Shown here piece by piece: positions 26,001 through 38,000 of a stretch of DNA of 64,000 bases (positions within the stretch are counted from its first letter, which is position 1; each line of letters starts with the position of its first letter). The translations under genes and the position numbers were made by a program. The DNA is from Ereboglobus luteus (GTDB taxonomy: Bacteria > Verrucomicrobiota > Verrucomicrobiia > Opitutales > Opitutaceae). The notes beneath the pieces are model-generated. The model was not told the DNA's origin. It saw only the letters and a program-made list of their open reading frames with translations, and did no database searches. The DNA is taken from NCBI RefSeq assembly GCF_003096195.1, contig NZ_CP023004.1:910501-974500 (forward strand), written 5' to 3'.

Positions 26001-29000
26001 GTTAGGACTGTGTAGGACCCATAAGACCCTTGGGTCACATGGGACGTGCCGGTGCCGGTGATGTTGTTTGAGAAGGTGCCCGTGGCGGCGAGGTCGAGGT
26101 TCGCGTTGTTGATGACGGCACTGGTGCCGACGCCCTGGAGGTTTTCGAGTCGCAGCGTGCCGCCGGTGATTAGCGTCGTGCCGGTGAAGGTGTTGTTGGC
26201 GTGGTCGATCGTGAGCGCGGTCGCGGCGTTGATTTTCTCGAAGACGCCAGAGCCGGAGAGCGCGGCGTTGCCGAGGTTCGCATTGGTGGAGGCGGCGAGG
26301 CGGCTGGTAGCTGAGATCGCGAAGGTGCCGCTGTAGTTTGTGTTGTCGGCGGTGAGCGTGATCGTGGCACTGTTGACGAGGGAAACCCCGCCCTGCCCTG
26401 CCAGCGTCTTGGAGAGGTCGCCGGTCGCTCCGTCCGCGCTGAGTGTCGCGCCGGATGCGATCGCGATGGTGCCGGTGTTGCCGAGGGCTTGAGTGTTGTT
26501 GATGATCGTCGTGCCGGTGACGCCGACGTTGGCGGCGAAGGCGGCGTTGGTGCTTGTGATTGTCGCCAGGCCGCCGAGGCCGAGGCTGCCCGAACCGTGG
26601 AGCGTGCCGTCGATTTGCGCGCCGTTGGCGATTGTCTGCGTGTGGCCGTTGAGGTTGTAGGCGGCGGTGCCGGTGATGAGCAGGTGGGCGGTTTGGCCGA
26701 GCGCATCGTTGGCGGCGGCGATGAGCGTCCCGCTGCTGATCGTGGTTGTGCCGGTGTAGGCGTTCGAGTGGCTGAGGAATATTTGCGTGTCGCGCGCCTG
26801 GATTGTCAGGTTGCCGGTGCCGGTGATTTTGGCGCCGAGGACCGTGTCCGTCGCTCCGGCGTTGTCGAGCACGAGGTTGGTGTTCGTCTTGAGTTCGGTG
26901 AGCAGGTAGTCGACGTAGATGCCGGGGCCCTCGATGTGGTTGCTGTGCGCGCTGCCGGTGACGTGGGCAGAGCCGCTTGAGAACGCGGCGTAGTTGTAGG
27001 TGGCCTCGATGTCGGTGTTGCCGTGCCCGTCGCCGACTATGAGCGTCGTGCCGGTGTTCGAGGGCGCCGCTCCATTGAAGAGCAGGTTCATTTGTTTGCC
27101 GGCCTCGTCGAGCGAGGCCGCCTTGACCAGCTGGATGCTGTTCGTGCCGCTGTCCTGGTCGAGGAAGTTGCCCGTGGTCGGCGCGCCGGCGGGCGTGAGG
27201 CTCGTGTCGAGGTTGAAGCTCACCGAGTCCGCGTTGGCGACGGTGAGCTCGTTGACTTCGAGCACGTGCGCGGTGTCGGGCGACTGGAGGTGCACGTTGA
27301 TCGTGCCGCCGATCAGTTCGAGGCCGTTGATTTTCATCGTGCCCGACACGCTGTTGGTGCCGAGGTTGATGATCGATCCGGCTTGCGTGCGCAGCGTCGC
27401 GTTGGCGAGGGCGGACTCGTTCGCGGTGTTGTGGAAGAGGTTGTAGGTGGTGTTTTCGAGGGCGAGGACGCCTTCGAAAAAGGCTGAAGAACTGAAGGCT
27501 GAAGGGCTGAAGGTGAACGCGGAGCCGGAAAGGTTGACGGCGAGGGTGCCGGTGCCGGTGAGGGTGTTCGAGTAGGCCCACGCGGTGGTGGCGGCAAGGG
27601 AGAGCTCGCCGTCGATGTGCGTGTTGCCCGCGCCGAGGTTGGTGGTCGAGGAGACTTGCGCGGCTCCGGTGATGTTCCAGTCGGTGGAGTTGGTGCCGGT
27701 TAGGACTGTGTAGGACCCATAAGACCCCGAGGACACATGGGACGTGCCGGTGCCGGTGATGTTGTTGGCGAAGGTGCCCGTGGCGGCGAGGTCGAGGATC
27801 GCGTTGTTGATGACAGCACTGGTGCCGACGCCCTGGAGGTTTTCGAGTCGCAGCGTGCCACCGGTGATTAGCGTCGTGCCGGTGAAGGTGGTGTTGGCGT
27901 GGTCGATCGTGAGCGCGGTCGCGGCGTCGATTTTCTCGAAGACGCCAGAGCCGGAGAGCGCGGCATTGCCGAGGTTCGCATTGGTAGAGGCGGCGAGGCG
28001 GCTGGCGGCGGAGATCGCGAAGGTGCCGCTGTAGGCGGTGTTGTCTCCGGCGAGCGTGATGGTGCTCGTGCCGAGAAGTTCGAAGGCGCCGGAGCCGGCA
28101 AGGGTTTTGGTGAAGGCGCCCGTGGCGCTCGCGGTTTGCAGGGCGGCGTTTGCGGCGATGGCGATGGTGCCGGTGGTCGTGCCGAGGGCTTGCGTGCTGG
28201 CGATGATCGTCGTGCCGGTGACGCCGATGTTCGCCGCGAAGTTCGCGTTGGTGCTTGTTATTGTCGCCAGGCCGCCGAGCCCGAGGCTGCCCGAACCGTG
28301 GAGTGTGCCGTCGATTTGCGCGCCGTTGGCGATTGTTTGGGTGTGGCCGTTGAGGTTGTAGGCGGCGGTGGCGGTGACGGCGAGCCATGCGGTGTTGCCG
28401 AGCGCGTTGCTCGTGCCGCTGACGAGTGTGCCGGTGTTCACGAGGGTCGTGCCGGTGTGGGTGTTGGCGGCGTTGTTGAGCGTGATCGCGCTGGTGGCGT
28501 CGATTTGCAGGTTGCCCGCTCCGGTGATCAGCGCGTGCAGTTCCGAGCCGCCGGCGGGCGGCTCGGTGTCGTCGGCGAGCGTGGTGGTTTGGTTGGCGAG
28601 GAGGTCGAGCTGCGTGAGTTCGTAGGCGACTGAAAGGCCGTTGGTGTAGTCGAGCGTTTGCGCGTAGGTTGCCGTGGCGGTCGTGACTGATGCGGTGTTC
28701 TTGATGGCGGCGGTCGTGGTCGTGCCGCCGGCGAGGGTGAGGCTGGTGTTGCTCAGCGCGGTCGCGTCGATGAGCAGCACGCGGTAGCCTTCGTCCTGCT
28801 GGAGGAGCGGCTTGGCGAAGAGCCCCGTGCTTCCGCTGTAAGTCGAGGTGACTGTGACCGTGCCGCTGATGGCGTCGAGCGTGCCGGTGCGGATGATGCC
28901 GTCGGCTCGCGTGCCGGTCGCGTGGGTGAATACGAGCGTGCCGCCGTCGATGGCGAGGTTGCCGATGGCGTGCGTGCCGGTGGCCACGGTGGTTGTGTTG

Positions 29001-32000
29001 TTCGCGCCGAGGATCACGTCGGCGTTGGCGAGGGCGTTATTGTTAAGCGTGAACGCGCTTTTCAGGAACTTGGCAGTTCCTGAAAAAAGGGCTGAAGGAC
29101 TGAAGGACTGAAGGCTGAAAGAGAAGGCGTCGGAGGACGATGCGAGATCGACTTCGAACAGGCCTTCGCCAGTCAGGGTGTTGCTGAATGTCATGCTGCC
29201 GGTGGCGACGCGCAGGGTCGCATCCGTGGAGATGGTCGCGGTGTTGTCGCCAATGGCGTGCTCGTTTGTCATCACCAGCGTGCCTGAGAGGATTTGCGTG
29301 GGGCCGGCGTAGGTGTTCGAGCCACTGAGAACCAGCGTACCCTCCCCTCCCGCCTTCGTCACGCCGTGCGTGCCCGTGATTTGCGTCGCGATCGTCGTGC
29401 TCACCGCCGCCCCGCTCCGATAGTCAAGCGTGTCGATGTTGAGGATTATGTCCGCGTCGCTGCCGCTTGTCGTGAGCGTGCCGCCGGTGAGAAGATAGCC
29501 GTCGGTGCGGAATTGCGCACCGGAAAGTTCGATGGTCGTGCCGGAGTTGACGACGGTGACCGTGCCCGAAACGCCCTTGAAGATTGCGAACTCGCCCTGC
29601 TCCCACTCGCCGTTCACGGCGGCGTCGGTGCCCGTCCACGCGGTGTGCGTGCCCGAGAGCTGCCCGGGCGCATACCACGTGCCGTTGCCTCCGTTCGGCT
29701 CGTCGTTGTTCCACAGGCTCGTATTGTCCCCGTCCCAGATCGCGTAGCCGCCGAGGTCGTAGGCAAGCTTGATCCAATTCGTTTCGCTGGTGACGATGCG
29801 GTATTTGCCCAAGTCGGTCCCGGTAAGCACCAGACCGTCCACCAGTCCGATTGCAAAGTTGCCGTGGCCCCCGCTGAGCGCGCCCGCGTAGTTAATCAAG
29901 TCGTATTCGCCCTTGGCCAGTGTCGCCGTCGTGGTGATGTTCACGCGGCTCATGCCGCTCGCCGTCACATTGCCGCCCACAATCAAGAGGTCGTTCGTGC
30001 CGCTGTGATACATGTGCCCGGGATCGGTGCGCGCCCCGAGCTCCCAGTCGAGCTGCGCGTTGTTTTCGAGCGTCAGGTTGCCGAGGATCGTGAACTGGCC
30101 GGGGCTCGCGCCGGGCGAGAGATGGCCGCCGCCTTGAATGGTGACGTGCCCGCCCGCCGTGCCGGTGCCCGCGAGCGTCGCGCCGGAGGCGACGAGGGTG
30201 TGCGTGCTGGAGACGTAGCCGCGCAAGTCGAGCTTGCCGGCGTTGACGAATGTCGTGCCCGTGTAGGTGTTGTTCGCCCAGAGCGTCAATGCGCCGGCCC
30301 CGGTTTTGGTGAGGGACACGCCCGCGCCCGCCGCGATGCTGTCGGTGGTCGCGGCGATTGAGTTCGTGCCGCCGATTGCCGCACTCGCGTTTGCGCCGAT
30401 GTCGAAGAGCATCGAACCGCTGTTCGTGTAGAGGAAGCCGCCGGAGGCGTTGTTTGCCGCCATGTTGTTGGTTGCAGTGAAGACGCCTCCCGCGGCTAGG
30501 TTGAGCGCGAATCCGGAGCCCGCGTAGATCGCCCCGCCGATGCCGCTCGCCGTGTTGCCGGCAATGGATATGTTTTTCGCGCCACCGCCGATGACGGTGG
30601 TTCCGCTGCTGTAGAACGCGCCGCCGTATTGGGCCGCATTATCCGCAATCGCGAGCGTTTCGGCATCGGGCGCAATCACAATGTTTTTGGAAGTGAAAAC
30701 CGCGCCGCTGTGTGAGCTCGAGGTGTTTCCGGTGATGGAGACGTCGTCGTATTCCCCGGTGATCGAAAAACCGTTGCCCGCATAAATGGCGCCGTAGCTT
30801 CCAAGCGCGCAATTATTGGCGATTTGCAGCGAGCCGCTGGCCGTGGCCGAAATCACCACGCTTCCGTTGTAGGTGTAAATGGCGCTGGCGAAACTTTGGG
30901 CGGTGTTGCTGTTGATTAGTATGCTGCCGTAATCGCCATTTATGACAATGCCGCCGTGGGCAATAATCACACCGCCGGCATTGCTCGCGTAATTGTCAAC
31001 GATTCGAAGCTCGCCCGCCGTCGTGGCGCTGAACCGCACGGTGCCGCGGGATGCGTAAAACGCGCCACCGTTCGCCGAGGTGTTCGAGTTGATGAATATG
31101 CCGCCGTGGGTTCCGGCTATTATGACATCACCTTGTTCCGCGTAAAACGCGCCGCCGTTTTCGCTCGCGACGTTTGAATTGATGAACACGTCACCGTAGC
31201 TTCCGCCTATCATGATGTCGCCCTCCATCGTGTGGAGCGCGCCGCCGTTGACACTCGAGGTGTTGCTGACCAGGGACAGCGTCCCCGTTGCCGCGGGATT
31301 TATCACGATGTCGCCGGAACTCGCGCTGAGCGCGCCGCCGCCGCGCCAACTTGATGCCACGGTCACGTTGTCCGCGATTTCAATGACGCCGTAACTTCCG
31401 CCGATAGTGATATCGCCCTCGCTTGTGTGAATCGCGCTGCCAAAGGTGCTATCAAGCGATGTGTTGCTCGTGATAATCAGCGCGCCGCTCGTGGCGCTGA
31501 TGGCAACCGTGCCCGCGCTCCAGATCGCCCCGCCACTGGAAAACGCGACGTTTCCGCTCATCACGATGCGCTCATAGTCTCCCGTGATACTGACGCCGCC
31601 GGCATAATCACCGGGGGCATTCGTCTCCGTTCCCGAGGCGATGGCACCCCCGACTTCGTGGGCGTAGTTGTTGAGAAACGCCAGCGTTCCCCCGCCGGTC
31701 ATGTTAATGGAAAGATCATTGAAAGTGAATACCGCGCCGCCGGCGCTAAGGAACGAGTGCACCTCGTCGACGGCAAAGGCCGTGTTGCTGGCAAACAAAA
31801 GGCTGGAGCCGGCGGTATCGATTGAGACGGAATCCTCCGCGAAAATCGCGCCGCCGCGATACGCCTGATTGTCCCGGAAAACGATTTCGCTCTGACTGGC
31901 GGTGATGGCGAGGGAGTCCGCCGCATAGATCGCGCCGCCTTGCCCGATTTCGTAGATGAAACCGTTGACGAACGCAACGGTGCCGCTGTTGAAGGAAAGC

Positions 32001-35000
32001 GCGGCTCCGGCATCGGCGTAAACGGCTGCGCCGTGGCGATTGGCCTCCCAACTGTCGAGGAAGGTGATATTGCCGACACTTGTGAACGAGCCGTTCGCAT
32101 CAATGTAAAGCGCGGGAGCCGCGGTCGCGGTGATGACGAGCGTGCCGCCGTCGGCAACCCGCACCGTGCCCGACGCGCCCGTGGTGACGCGCTGGGTTTG
32201 GTTCAGCGTGCCGGTGCCCGCGAAGCGGAGCGTGGAGCCGAGGGGGTTGGTGTAAACGATGGTGCCGGAACCGAGGGCAAGGGCGGTGTTGCCGCCCGCG
32301 GCGGCCGCGACGAGCGTGCCGTTGCGGAGGTATATATTGCCACTGAAACTGTTGCTCGCGCTGAGAACGAGCGTTCCGCTGTTGCCGGTGGTGAGGGTGA
32401 GCGTTTTGCCGTCCCAACCGCTGGCGTAGGGGCCGTTGTTTTGGTTCGCGAGGCTCACATCGACATTGAAGCCGGTGCCGCTCGCGATTGTGAAATCGCC
32501 GTGGCCGTCGGCCGCGCCGCCGAGCCAGGACAGGTTCACGCCCGCCAGGTATTGCGTGGCCGCGCCGTTTTTATAGACGCCGCCATAAAGGTAATCGGGC
32601 AGGCCCGCGCCGTCGAAACCGGCGAGCGTGGCGCTGGCAAACACACCGGCGATCGTGCCGGAGGTCGCGCTGATGAGCACTTGCTTGCCCTCGGCGAGAA
32701 CCGCGCTGGCCGTCGAAAATGCCGTGCCCGTGGTGAATCCGCTCACGCTAATGGTGCCGCCAACCGTCGCCGACGAGGCGTAAACGAAGGCGTCGCCCGT
32801 GCCGCGCGCGGAAGCATCGAGCGTCAGCGTGGAGCGGGCGTTCTGCGAATACACGCCGGCGGCGGTCGCGAACCCGCTGCCGCTGATCGAAAGCGCGCCC
32901 GCGCCGGCTCCCCCGACGGTGATGGTTCCCGTGCTTCCGAGATAACCGCTGACGTTGATCGTGCCGCTGTCGGCCGCGGCCGCGCCGATCACGACACCCG
33001 CCGTGCTGCCCGTCCAGCCTGTGATGTTGAGCACGCCGCCGCTCACGAACGTCGTGCCCGTGTAGGTGTTGCGAGCCCAGAGTGTGAGCGCGCCCGCGCC
33101 GGTTTTTGTGAGTGAGACGTCCGTGGCGGCCGCGATGCTGTCGGTGACCGCGGAGATGGAGTTGGCGTCGCCGATGGTCGCGGTCGCGCCCGCGCCGATG
33201 TCGAAGAGCATGGAGCCGCCCGCCGTGTAAAGGAAGCCGCCGGAGGCGTCGTCCGCCGCCTTGTTGTTGGTCGCGGTAAAGACGGCGCCGTCCGCCACGG
33301 TCAGCGTAAAGTTGGAGCCGCTATAGAACGCGCCGCCTCGCGCATCAGCGGTGTTGTTGGCGACGCTCATATTCTCCACACCGCCGATGGTCGTGCTTCT
33401 CACGCTGTAAAACGCACCGCCGCGGACGGCCGTGTTACTCGTAACCACGAGTGTTTCAGCGGCATCGGGTGAGATGACAATGTCGCCGCCATAAATCGCG
33501 CCGCCACGCGAATCCACCGTGTTGCCGGCAATGGATATGTTTTCCACGCCACCGCCAATGATGGTCGTTCCGGTGCTGTAGAACGCGCCGCCGGAGGAGG
33601 CGGTGTTACTCGCAATCACGAGCGTTTCAACGGCGCCGGGAGTGATGACAATATTTTTGGTGGTGTAAACCACGCCGCTGTAGGCGCTCGCGGTGTTTCC
33701 GGTGATGGAGATGACGTCGTAGTCCCCGGTGATCGAAAAACCCTCGCCCGCATAAATGGCACTGCGGCCGCCGAGCGCGGAATTATTGGCGATCTCCAGC
33801 GAACCGCTGGTCGTGGCCGAAATCGCCACACTTCCGCCGTAGGTGTAAATGGCGCTGGCAAAACCCTGGGCGGTGTTGCTGTTGATCAGTATGCTGTCGT
33901 AGGCGCCGCCCATGACAACGTCCCCGTAGGCAACAATAGCCCCGCCGGCATTGTCCGCGTAATTGTCAGTGATCCGAAGGTCGCCGCTAGCCGTGGCGCT
34001 GAACCGCACGGAGCCGTCGAGCGTGTAAAACGCGCCGCCATCCGTCGCCGTGTTTGATTCGATGAATATGCCGCCATGGGTTCCGCCTATCACGATATTG
34101 CCCTCCTCCGCGTAAAATGCGCCGCCGCTCTCGGAGGCGACATTCGAGGTGATGAACATCTCACCATAGCTTCCGCTTATCACAATGTCGCCCGCCTCCG
34201 TGTAGAACGCGCCGCCATTGGCGCTCGAGGAGTTGCCGGCAATGGACAACGTCCCCGTGGCGGCGGGATTTATCACAATGTCCCCGGCAAACGCGTGGAA
34301 CGCGCCGCCACCACGCCAGTTCGTATCCGCGATCACGTTGCCCGCAATTTCAATGATGCCATAGCTGCCGCTGATGATGATGTCGCCATCGCTCGCGTGG
34401 AACGCGCCGCCCGAGTTTCCCTTGGCCGAAGTGTTGCTCGTGACCATGAGCGCGGCGCTCGTAGCGCTGATGGCGATCGAGCCCGCGCTCCAGATTGCCC
34501 CGGCGCTTCCGTTGAAAGCGATGTTTCCACTCATTTCGATGCGCCCGTAGTCGCCAGTGATGCTGACGTCGCCAATGTGGCCGCCACCCGCAGTCGTGCC
34601 CGAGGCGATGGCACCGCCAAAAGAACTCGCGTAATTGTCGAGAAGCGCCAGCGTCCCTCCGCCGGTCATGTTGATGGAGAGTCCTCCAAGGGCGCGCATC
34701 GCGCCGCCATTGGTATACGGGTGGATGGGAGAAGCGGGATCGCGAGCCGTGTTGCTGACAAACAGCAGGCTGGAGCCGTCAGTGTCGATGGAGACGGAGC
34801 CCTCCGTGTAAATCGCGCTACCGCGATGAGCCTGGTTGTCCTGGAAAATGAGTTCGGACTGGCTGGATGCAATATCCAGTGAACCCTCCGAGTAGATCGC
34901 ACCGCCGAAAGCGACGCCACTAACAGAGCCGCTGGCGAACGTGGCCGTGCCGCTGTTGAATGAAAGCGAGGCTCCGTCACCGGTGTAAACGGCGGCGCCG

Positions 35001-38000
35001 TTCCGACCCGAGACATGGTTGTCGAGGAAGGTGATGTTGCCGACGCTTGTGAACGCGCCGTTCTCGCCGACAAAAAGCGCGGGAGACTTGGATGCGGTGA
35101 TGCCGAGCGTGCCGCCGTTGGCAACCTGCACCGTGCCCGACGCGCCCGCGGCAACATGCTGGCCTTGGCTCAGCGTGCCGCTGCCTTCAAGGCGGAGTGT
35201 GGAGCCGAGGGCGTTGGTGTAGAAGATGGTGCCGGAACCGAGGGCGCGCGCGGAGTCGCCTCCCGCAGTGGCGGCGACGAGCGTGCCTTCGTGGATCGTG
35301 GTGCTGCCAGTGTGGGTGTTGACGCCTCCGAGCGTGAGCGTGCCGGTGCCGGTTTTGGTGAGCGCACCGTCACCGGTGATGCTGCCGGAGTAGGTCGTGG
35401 CGGCGGTGTTCAGCGCGATGACGTGACCAGTGAGGTTGTTGCCATCGGCGCCCGCGATGATGTGGCCGGTGCCGGAGAGATTGGTTAGCGTTTGCTTGAT
35501 GTCGCCGGTCGCGAGGGTTGCGTTGACGATGACCGCCGTGCTGCTGGCGATGGCGTTCGCTGCGGTGAAGGCGAGCGTGCCCGCGCTCACGGTGGTCGTG
35601 CCGGTGTGCGCGCTGGCGGCCGCGAGAGTGAGCGCGCCGTCGCCGGTTTTTTCAAGGGAGGCAACGCCGGAACCGCTCTGAGCGATGCCGCTGGTCAGCG
35701 TCGTTTCATTGCCGGAGGCGGCGTCGAGTTTGAGCGTGATGTCCACCGCGTCGGTGCCGTCGAGTTGGGTGTCGAGATTGATGGCGTTGTCGATTGTTTG
35801 CGCGCCGGCGGCGGCGAAGGCGAGCGTCGGGGCGAGCGTGCCGGCAACCGTGAGCGTGCCGGTGCCGAGGGGCCCGGCGATCACGGAGCCCGAGGAAACC
35901 GACGAGCTGGCGGCCGCGGTCAGCGTGCCGTCGAGCAAGGTGATGCCGCCCGAAAAACTGCCGGCGTTACTGGCCAAAACCAACTCACCCGCGCCGCTTT
36001 TGATCATGCCTTGCGTGCCGCTTACGGGCGCGTTGATCGTGAGCGTGCCGCTGCCGACCGTGCTCACGACGAGACGGTTGGACAGGGCAATGCCGGCGTT
36101 GGCGATTGTCACGGAGTTGTTGTTTTGCAGCGTCAGGTTCGCGACCTCATCGGAATCCATTTGCTCGAAGGTGATCGACTGTCCATCGAGCGAATAGTTT
36201 TCGCCGGTGTTGTTTGTGAACATGAGGCCGCCGAGCTTGAGGTTGGCGACATCGATATGCACCGGATCGCCGCCAAGCTGGAGCGTGTTGGAAAAAACGG
36301 CGACCGCGCCCGGGCCGGTCGGCGATATGTTGCCCTTCCAGTTGGCGGTGTTGCCCCAATTGTTGCCGGAGGCGTCGCCCACCCATTCCGCGCTCACGCC
36401 AAGCGGGATGATCTCATAAAATTGCTGGGGGTTTTTCAGGATTTTGGCGCCGGGCGCGTAGGTGATGACTCCGCTGCTGTAAAAACTAATCGCGGCGAGG
36501 CGCGCGTAGTCGAATGCGTTAAGGACGTCGCTGACAAAGCGCACTTGCGTGGCGCCTCCGCCGTAGGTGCTGTTGCCGTTCCAGTTGATGATGTCGAGCG
36601 TGCCGTTCCATGAGCCCAGGTTTTGGAATGTGAGCAACGAGGAGCCGGACGCGCCGTTCATGTTGATGGTGCCCGAACCGGCGAGATTGAAGAGCGTGCC
36701 CGCGAAGGTCTGGCTGCCGCTGACGTTGAACGTGGCGGTGCCGAGTGTGAAGCTGCCCAGGCCCGTGCGCGTGCTGTTCGCGCTGCCAAGGTCGAGCGCG
36801 CCCTCCCGCAAAATGAAGTTGGGCGTCACGATGTTACCGCCTGTCCAGTGCAGCGTGGCCGTGCCGGTCTTGATAATATCGCCGGCGGTGCGAAGGTAGC
36901 CGTAGGCATTGCCGCTGATGGTGGAATTGGTTTCGGTTACGATTTTGGTGTCTATGTTTGCCCCGCTAATCGCGCCGGCGGTGTCGGTGATGTTGATGCT
37001 CGCGGTGTTCACGGCGCTGTTGCCAGTGAGGGCGAGGTTGCCGTGGAGGTTCACGCTGGAGCCGTCGGTCGTGACAAGTTCGAGCAGACGCGCGAAGTTG
37101 CCGCTAGTGAAGGTGACATGCCCCGTGCCGAGGTAATTGTTGCCGGCGTCGGCCTCGCCGAGCGTGATGTCGCCCGCAGCGTTCACGCGCAGGGTGCCTT
37201 GCGTGATCGCCGTGTTGCCAGTGTAGGTGCTGTTGCCGGAATTGATGACAAGCGTGCCCGCGAAGGTTTTGTTGATGCCATAGTCCCCGTTAATCGCAAG
37301 ATTGGCGCCAAACACGGCCGTGCCGGTGACTGCGATGGTTTTGTTATTATTCAGGGTCACGCCGAGACTCGGATCGAGTGTGAGCAGGCCTGCGTTGCCG
37401 TTGAGACCGATGTAGGCACCGGTGAACAAAACGTCGTTTGAAAGTGTGATGGCGTCACCGTAGCTGGCGAGCGTCCCGGCCGAAGCGCCGCCAAAGATGA
37501 GCGTGCCGCTGCCTCCAATGGAGAGATTGTCGCCGACGGAAAGCGTGCCGTTGCTTATCGAGGTGTTGCCGGTGTATTCGTGCGCGCCCTCCAGACGGAT
37601 TGTCCCCTGCTCATTGATTGCAAGTCCACCGGCGCCTGCGAAAGTGTGGCTTGCAGGCACAATCACGGTCACTCCACTTTTGGGATACATTTTGGCAGTC
37701 TGCACCAAGGTGCTCGTGCCGCTGTAATCCAATGTAAAATTGCTGGTGCGCCACAGAATTTCACCACTACTGTTAAACACCAGGTTGTTGGAAATAGTGC
37801 GGTTTCCTCCCAGCGCCCAAAAATCCGTCGTCCCCAAAATGCTGACAGTGCCCGTGCCGAAAGCCGTGTCGCTGCCGACACCAACGCCCGCCCTAATGAT
37901 AACACCGCCTGTGAATGTATTGTCGCCATAGAAGGCTGTCGTGCAGGACGAGTTGCTATTGCCGTCACGGCGCGTGTCCTGCAAATCAAAACCGCCCGGC

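Noticed and set aside
24786-28388. A 1,200-codon minus-strand frame inside the autotransporter gene
   Set aside because: It is an Arg- and His-rich alternate-frame reading of the repeat modules, without domain signals.
25960-35230. CRISPR-like repetition
   Set aside because: The repeats are long coding modules without constant short repeats and unique spacers.
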